This document shows, one piece after another, positions 43,692 to 48,413 of a stretch of 48,413 bases of DNA. A program made the position numbers and the translations under genes. The stretch lies in contig QFQX01000036.1 of assembly GCA_003248775.1 (NCBI GenBank), forward strand, positions 1 through 48,413, given 5' to 3'. How positions within the stretch are numbered: position 1 is the stretch's first letter; every line of letters starts with the position of its first letter. The notes below the pieces were generated by a model. It made no database searches. It was not told the DNA's origin and saw only the letters and a program-made list of their open reading frames with translations. This DNA comes from Shinella sp. (GTDB lineage Bacteria; Pseudomonadota; Alphaproteobacteria; Rhizobiales; Rhizobiaceae).

Positions 43692-44042
43692 GATGCGATC
43701 AGCAAGGCTTTCCCGAACGGATGGTTGAGATATCGGCGACCGTCGATTTTACCGCCTTCGATCAAAAGCGCCATCCGTGATTTTTGAAGCATCGGTCTGT
43801 GGAATTCCGATGGTGTCAACGGAGGTGCTCCTGATCGCTGCTCAATCGTTTCTTGCCCATTGTCTCGAACCTCGTCCAATCTGGACCAACCGAACCGTTC
43901 ACGCCGGAAGTTACCTTGTCATACTTCTTCCGGGCGCTATGGTCCGGTCCGTTTACGGCAGGCTTTTGCGGAGACAGATCGGTCACCGCATGTTTGATCC
44001 GGTAGTAACCAGACTTCACGCACGACGGACGAGACGCGTTCC
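43692..44042. other. Intergenic region between the GlxA-type and TauE/SafE genes
   Basis: A 351-bp divergent region that should hold promoters for both genes. I see one short palindrome, GTCCA-ATC-TGGAC at 43874-43886, and no clear -35/-10 boxes. A GTG-started frame (43777-44046) overlaps the exporter start by ATGA, but its sequence shows no family features. Confidence 0.5.
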
Positions 44043-44891
44043 ATGATATTCGGCATGCCCTATGGCGACCTTCTTCTTCTGATCCTCGCTCTGTTTGCTG
44101 CCGGCGCGCTTACCGGGGTGCTTGCCGGCCTGTTCGGCGTCGGCGGCGGCACGGTCATCGTGCCGATCCTTTACGAACTCTTCCGCATTCTGGAAGTGCC
44201 GGAGGCAGTGCGCATGCAGCTCTGTATCGGCACCTCGCTTGCGGTGATCATTCCCACTTCTTTCCGTTCCTTCATGACCCACAAGCGAAAGGGAGCGGTC
44301 GATCTCTCGGTGCTGCGCATATGGGCGGTGCCGATCGTCGCCGGCGTACTCGGCGGCAGCGTGATTGCCCGCTATGCTTCACCGGAAATCTTCAAGATCG
44401 TCTTCGTGGCTGTCGCGGGCTTCTCGGCAGTGCGCCTATTGTTCGGCCGTGACAGCTGGCGTCTCGGCGACGATCTGCCGGGCAGCCTGCCGATGAGGAT
44501 CTATGGCGTGGTGATCGGCGTGCTGTCGTCCCTGATGGGGATCGGCGGCGGACAGCTTTCCACCATGGTCCTGACCTTTTACCGCCGGCCGATCCATCAG
44601 GCCGTCGCCACGTCCGCAGGCGTCGGCATGCTGGTGTCGGTGCCGGGGGCGCTCGGCTACATGTATGCCGGCTGGGGTCGCGCTGCCGATTATCCCGATG
44701 TCATGGCGCTGCAGTTTCCACTTTCGATCGGGTTCGTCTCGCTGATCGGTGCCGCGCTCTTCATCCCGACCAGCGTAATGTGTGCTTCATTCGGAGCGAC
44801 GCTTGCGCACGCGCTTTCCCGCCGCAAGCTGGAGATCGCCTTCGGCCTGTTCCTGCTGGCGGTCAGTCTCCGGTTCCTGCTGACCCTTTGA
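44043..44891 (+). CDS. TauE/SafE-family membrane exporter
   Basis: A 282-residue protein with about eight spans arranged in two halves. The family repeats are visible: GVLAGLFGVGGGTVIVPIL (about 24-42) and GVLSSLMGIGGGQLSTMVL (about 160-178), with an LCIGTSLAVIIPTS stretch between. Members export sulfite, sulfoacetate or other organic anions; the substrate here cannot be told. It converges with the ABC operon, leaving only 15 bp between the stops. Confidence 0.9.
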   Translation: MIFGMPYGDLLLLILALFAAGALTGVLAGLFGVGGGTVIVPILYELFRILEVPEAVRMQLCIGTSLAVIIPTSFRSFMTHKRKGAVDLSVLRIWAVPIVAGVLGGSVIARYASPEIFKIVFVAVAGFSAVRLLFGRDSWRLGDDLPGSLPMRIYGVVIGVLSSLMGIGGGQLSTMVLTFYRRPIHQAVATSAGVGMLVSVPGALGYMYAGWGRAADYPDVMALQFPLSIGFVSLIGAALFIPTSVMCASFGATLAHALSRRKLEIAFGLFLLAVSLRFLLTL

Positions 44892-44906
44892 GGGGTTCGC
44901 TGTTCC

Positions 44907-45683
44907 TCAAGGATGTCCGGTGACCAGCCGGGGCACGGCGGCGATGAGCGCTTTTGCAGCCGTCGATTGCGGACTGCCGATTACAGTGTCGGCCGGTCCC
45001 GTTTCGACGATACGGCCCTCATGCATGATCGCGATCCGGTGTGAGACGGCCCGGAGAACGGCGAGGTCGTGGGAAACGAAGAGATAGGCGATCCCGCGTT
45101 CCTGCTGCAGTTCGACCAGAAGCTCGAGGATGCGGCGTCTCACCGAGGCATCCAGTGCGGATACCGCTTCATCAAGGACAATGAGGGACGGACGCGTGGC
45201 GATGGCGCGGGCGATCGCCACGCGCTGGCGCTGACCGCCTGAAAGCTCGCGGATCGAACGCCCGGCATAGGAGACCGGCAGCCCGACGCGGTCGAGCAGG
45301 CCGGCGATCTCGCGTGGCCGTTCGGCCCGGGCGACGATGTCGTGAATGCGTAGCGGATCTTCGAGCACGGAGCCGGCGGTCGCGCGCGGGTTGAAAGCGC
45401 CGAGCACATCCTGAAAGACCATCTGCATTCCGCGACGCCGTTGCCTAAGCCGGGAGCCGGAAAGCGCCAGCCAGTCCTCACCGGAGAAATGCACCTGCCC
45501 GGCGTCGGCAGTCAGCAGCCGTAGCAGTACGCGGGCGAGCGTCGATTTTCCGCTGCCCGAAGCGCCGGCAAGGCCAAGCGTCTGTCCCTCGGCGAGTGTG
45601 AACGACACGCCGTCGAGGGCCGTGACATGGCGGCCATGGCCCACGTAACTCTTGGTCAGGTTATCCACTGTCAGCAGTGTCAT
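44907..45683 (-). CDS. Opp/Nik-type ABC transporter ATP-binding protein (DppF/NikE-like)
   Basis: A 258-residue ATPase with Walker A GASGSGKST, Q-loop VFQDVLGAFNP, signature LSGGQRQRV and Walker B LIVLDEAVSALDAS. It lacks the C-terminal cysteine extension found in the ATPases at 17100-19085, which is more like NikE. It starts in an ATGA overlap with the gene before it. It is the last gene of the minus-strand importer. Confidence 0.9.
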   Translation of the reverse strand: MTLLTVDNLTKSYVGHGRHVTALDGVSFTLAEGQTLGLAGASGSGKSTLARVLLRLLTADAGQVHFSGEDWLALSGSRLRQRRRGMQMVFQDVLGAFNPRATAGSVLEDPLRIHDIVARAERPREIAGLLDRVGLPVSYAGRSIRELSGGQRQRVAIARAIATRPSLIVLDEAVSALDASVRRRILELLVELQQERGIAYLFVSHDLAVLRAVSHRIAIMHEGRIVETGPADTVIGSPQSTAAKALIAAVPRLVTGHP

Positions 45684-46477
45684 AGGGAAGACACCTTCCC
45701 TATGAGCGGCGGCGATGACAGATCGAGATGATTGGCGATCAGGTTTCTGGCATAGGTGGTCTGCGGGGCCGCGAGCACGGTGCCGGTTGGCCCTTGCTCG
45801 ACCATATGACCGCCCTCGAAGATGGCGACGCGATCGGCGAAGCCCGAAGCGAGCGCCAGATCATGGGTGATGAAAAGCAGCGTCATGCCGTTTTCGCGGA
45901 CGAGCTCATCGAGCAGCGATATGATTTCGGCCTGCACCACCATGTCGAGCGCGCTCGTTGCCTCGTCGGCGATCAGAAAGGAGGGGCGGGCGGAGATAGC
46001 CGCGGCAATCGCAATTCGCTGGCGCTGTCCGCCGGAAAATTGATGCGGATAGGCTCTCAGCGCCTTTTCCGGATGGGGAATGCGGACGCGGTGCAGCAGG
46101 TCCAGAGCATGCGTGAAGGCTTCCTTCCAGCCGATGCCGAGATGCCGGCAGGCGCCTTCGGCAATCTGCTCGCCGATGGTGACAACAGGATCGAGGCTTG
46201 CCGTCGGATCCTGAAAGATAAAGCCGATGTCCCGACCGGCTTTCGGTTGGTCTCCTCGGGAGGGCCAGCCGATACCGCCTTCTATCCTCGATCCTTCCGG
46301 CAGCAGTCCGGCAACGGCGCGGGCGAGTGTGCTCTTTCCCGAGCCGCTTTCGCCGATGATGGCGAGCCGTTCGCCTTCGATCACATCGAGGTTTACATCC
46401 CGAAGCGCGGCTGGCGGTGTTGCATCTTTCCCGTAGGTCACCGAAAGCTGCCGGATGGCGCAGAGGACGTCGCTCAT
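45680..46477 (-). CDS. Opp/Nik-type ABC transporter ATP-binding protein (DppD/NikD-like)
   Basis: A 265-residue ATPase with Walker A GESGSGKST, Q-loop IFQDPTASLDP, signature FSGGQRQRI and Walker B LIADEATSALDMV. It also lacks the C-terminal cysteine extension. The start at 46477 is fixed by the ATGA overlap with the permease stop; a much longer open frame to 46864 is antisense-like read-through of the permease gene. It partners the ATPase encoded downstream. Confidence 0.9.
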   Translation of the reverse strand: MSDVLCAIRQLSVTYGKDATPPAALRDVNLDVIEGERLAIIGESGSGKSTLARAVAGLLPEGSRIEGGIGWPSRGDQPKAGRDIGFIFQDPTASLDPVVTIGEQIAEGACRHLGIGWKEAFTHALDLLHRVRIPHPEKALRAYPHQFSGGQRQRIAIAAAISARPSFLIADEATSALDMVVQAEIISLLDELVRENGMTLLFITHDLALASGFADRVAIFEGGHMVEQGPTGTVLAAPQTTYARNLIANHLDLSSPPLIGKVSSL

Positions 46478-47307
46478 GGCGTGCCATCCTTCCGGTCCTT
46501 CAGGGCCCGGTCGAGGCCTTCGCCGACGAGATAGACCGCGATCACCTTGACGACGAGAGCGAGCCCCGGCATGACCGAAAGCCAGGGCGATGAACGCAGC
46601 ACGTTGCGTCCCTCGGCAATCATCGATCCCCATGTCACCATGTTCGGATCGCCCAGTCCAAGGAAAGAAAGCGCCGCTTCCGTCAGGATCGCCGCGGCGA
46701 CGATGACGGCGGAGAGCGCGAGCACCGGCGGCAGGACATTCGGCAGGATTTCCTTGCATGCGATTTCGACCGGGTGCATGCCGATGACGCGGGCGGAGGC
46801 GACGTAATCCTGTTCGCGCGCCGACAGAACCTGCGCGCGTGTCAGGCGTGCCGGGTCCGACCATGCCCCGAGTGCGATGGCCAGCACCACCACCGGCATC
46901 GATCCCCCCATGACGCTGACGAAGGCGAGCGCCAGCAGGAAGCCGGGAACGATCTGGAAGGCGTCGACAACGCGCATCAGCGCTTCATCGACAAGGCCAC
47001 CGGCAAAGCCTGCCGTCAGCCCGACGCCCAGTCCGAGCGCGAGGGCTGCGACGGCGGCTGCCAGCCCGACGGAAAGCGAGGTGCGCGCGCCGTGCAGCAG
47101 GCCCGCGAGCACGTCGCGGCCCAGCCGGTCGGTGCCGAGGGGAAGGGCGGGATCGGTGAAGGGAGCGACAAGGGCGCGGCCGGCTATGCGCAACGGGTCT
47201 CCGGGCGCGAGCACCGGCGCCAGCAGGGCGGTTGCCGCAAGCAGGAGCAGCAGGGCAAGGCCGATTGCGCCTTCGGGCGTGGCCAGCAACTTTTTCGCGA
47301 GCCTCAA
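46474..47307 (-). CDS. Opp/Nik-type ABC transporter permease (DppC/NikC-like)
   Basis: A 277-residue permease with an N-terminal span (about 16-34), the LPLGTDRLGRDVLAGLLHGART signature (split by residue 56) and five more spans ending in VVKVIAVYLVGEGL. It overlaps both neighbours by 4 bp, so the four genes are tightly coupled. Confidence 0.91.
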   Translation of the reverse strand: MRLAKKLLATPEGAIGLALLLLLAATALLAPVLAPGDPLRIAGRALVAPFTDPALPLGTDRLGRDVLAGLLHGARTSLSVGLAAAVAALALGLGVGLTAGFAGGLVDEALMRVVDAFQIVPGFLLALAFVSVMGGSMPVVVLAIALGAWSDPARLTRAQVLSAREQDYVASARVIGMHPVEIACKEILPNVLPPVLALSAVIVAAAILTEAALSFLGLGDPNMVTWGSMIAEGRNVLRSSPWLSVMPGLALVVKVIAVYLVGEGLDRALKDRKDGTP

Positions 47308-48293
47308 GATGCGGCCTCCGAAGCGCCCACCCGCGGATCGAGCCAGGAATAGAGCATGTCGATCACGAGGTTGATGAGGATCACGAGAATGGCGGAGGTG
47401 AGGATAATGCCCATCAGAAGGGGGGCGTCACGACCGCTGACAGCCTCCTGTGCCAGCCGCCCGAAACCCGGTATGGCGAATATGCTCTCGATCACGACAC
47501 TGCCGCCGAGCATGGCGGCGGATCGCAGGCCCAGCATGGTGACGAGCGGCAACAGCGCGTTCCTTGCAACATGGCGCAGCACGATCCGCGCACGGGAGAG
47601 GCCGCGGGCACGGGCGAAGAGAACGAAATCGAGCGTCCAGACTTCGGCCATACCGGCGCGCATGACGCGAAGGAAGAGAGCGAGGTAGATCAGCGCGAGG
47701 GTTGCTACGGGGAGAGCGAGGTGTGCTGCAATGTCTGTCGTGCGTGCAAGGCCGGTACGTCCCGAGGCAATGGTCTCGATGCCCGACACCGGCAGCCAGC
47801 GTAGCTGGACGGAAAACAGGATGCTGAGCATCAGGCCGAGCCAGAAGCCCGGTATGGCATAGAGGATCAGCGATATTGTGGAAAGCAGCCTGTCGCGCAG
47901 GCTGCCGGGTCGAGCGCCGGCGAGTATGCCGAGCGAGGTGCCAAGGCCGAAGGCAAGTGCGGTGGCGCTGCCCATCAGGAGCAGGGTGTTCGGAAGGCGC
48001 TCAAGGAGAAGGCCGAGCACGGGCCGGTCGAAAGCGATCGACCAGCCGAGATCTAGCCGGGCAAGGGACGAAAGGTAGAGCCAGAGCCTTGCCATCATGG
48101 ACTGGTCGAGGCCGTAGCTCTGCCTCAAGGACTTAACGAGAGAGGGATCGCCGCCACCGATCGAGACGAGATAGGCGTCAACCGCATCGCCGGAGGCGGA
48201 TTCCAGCAGGAGAAAGGTCAGGAATACGATCATCAGCAGCACCGGAATGCTGCTAATCGCACGTCTTCTGATCAATCGGATTGCGCGCTTCAC
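47304..48293 (-). CDS. Opp/Nik-type ABC transporter permease (DppB/NikB-like)
   Basis: A 329-residue permease: N-terminal span (about 13-31), GDAVDAYLVSIGGGDPSLVKSL-type periplasmic segment, LDLGWSIAFDRPVLGLL and about five further spans. The start is a GTG at 48293 with no obvious ribosome-binding site, so an upstream coupling or a different start is possible. It is the first gene of the importer that is visible. A binding-protein gene is expected upstream but is outside the window. Peptide, nickel or opine uptake are all possible. Confidence 0.88.
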   Translation of the reverse strand: MKRAIRLIRRRAISSIPVLLMIVFLTFLLLESASGDAVDAYLVSIGGGDPSLVKSLRQSYGLDQSMMARLWLYLSSLARLDLGWSIAFDRPVLGLLLERLPNTLLLMGSATALAFGLGTSLGILAGARPGSLRDRLLSTISLILYAIPGFWLGLMLSILFSVQLRWLPVSGIETIASGRTGLARTTDIAAHLALPVATLALIYLALFLRVMRAGMAEVWTLDFVLFARARGLSRARIVLRHVARNALLPLVTMLGLRSAAMLGGSVVIESIFAIPGFGRLAQEAVSGRDAPLLMGIILTSAILVILINLVIDMLYSWLDPRVGASEAAS

Positions 48294-48413
48294 GCCGAGG
48301 CTGGCCTTGGTTGGTTAGTGAGAACGGGCCAAGCTAGAGTATCCGTGTTGGTCAAGGAAGGTCTGCGGCCCAATTTCGGTTGTCTCTGAGGAGTGCGTTT
48401 GCGAGGACGACGA
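48294..48413. other. Right window edge upstream of the Opp/Nik-type importer
   Basis: The last 120 bp contain no coding region that I can support. They should hold the promoter or an intercistronic stretch of the importer. I see no binding-protein gene end. Confidence 0.5.

Noticed and set aside
42561..43787. 408-residue plus-strand frame opposite the GlxA-type gene
   Set aside because: Antisense of a gene with intact DJ-1 and AraC motifs, and it includes the xyl terminator.
43777..44046. Small GTG-started frame overlapping the TauE/SafE start by ATGA
   Set aside because: The overlap is suggestive of coupling, but there is no ribosome-binding site and no recognisable protein features.

Overview
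The window looks like chromosomal DNA of an alphaproteobacterium of the Rhizobiaceae (Agrobacterium/Rhizobium type). Support comes from the alphaproteobacterial initiator tRNA at the left edge, many sugar and peptide-type ABC importers, dense overlapping operons, XylR/XylFHG-like and GlxA-like genes, and two copies of an intergenic repeat whose core resembles a palindromic repeat common in Rhizobiales. This is recognition by eye; no database search was possible.

Layout. (1) 1-7.0 kb: the 3' part of an initiator tRNA-Met and, 80 bp further on, a degenerate copy of its 3' half. Then come an LVIVD-repeat protein, an AcoR-like sigma-54 activator, and a medium-chain alcohol dehydrogenase behind a clear -24/-12 promoter with two tandem palindromes upstream. 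A flavin monooxygenase with an extra N-terminal SnoaL-like domain follows. Together these look like a regulated alcohol/ketone oxidation module. (2) 7.2-12.2 kb, plus strand: a GpdQ/CpdA-like metallophosphoesterase translationally coupled to a CUT1-type ABC importer (ATPase, two permeases, binding protein). (3) 12.4-21.7 kb, minus strand: a HAD phosphatase, then binding protein, two ATPases and two permeases of an oligopeptide-type importer, a glycerophosphodiester phosphodiesterase-like enzyme, a sugar-phosphate isomerase/epimerase-like protein and a LacI regulator. A SorC-type regulator is divergent from the HAD gene. Blocks 2 and 3 converge on one repeat element. Both pair an importer with a phosphodiesterase, which suggests uptake and breakdown of phosphodiester-linked sugars or glycerophosphodiesters, in the manner of the agrocinopine (acc) system.

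(4) 22.9-33.2 kb: two SGNH hydrolases and a surface-polysaccharide cluster (Wzy/ligase-like polymerase, acyltransferase, pyruvyl transferase, Wzx-type flippase, GT14-like and GT2 glycosyltransferases, hexapeptide acetyltransferase). No initiating glycosyltransferase or export channel is present. (5) 33.7-37.6 kb: galE and an FtsK-type DNA translocase that lacks the N-terminal membrane domain. (6) 37.8-42.6 kb: a ROK repressor divergent from xylF-xylH-xylG, with a perfect palindrome overlapping the xylF promoter. (7) 42.6-48.4 kb: a GlxA-type AraC regulator, a TauE/SafE exporter, and a second Opp/Nik-type ABC importer whose binding protein is not in the window.

The most distinctive observations are the two-block phosphodiester-sugar locus, the sigma-54 circuit with tandem activator sites, and the two repeats whose stems keep pairing although their sequences differ.
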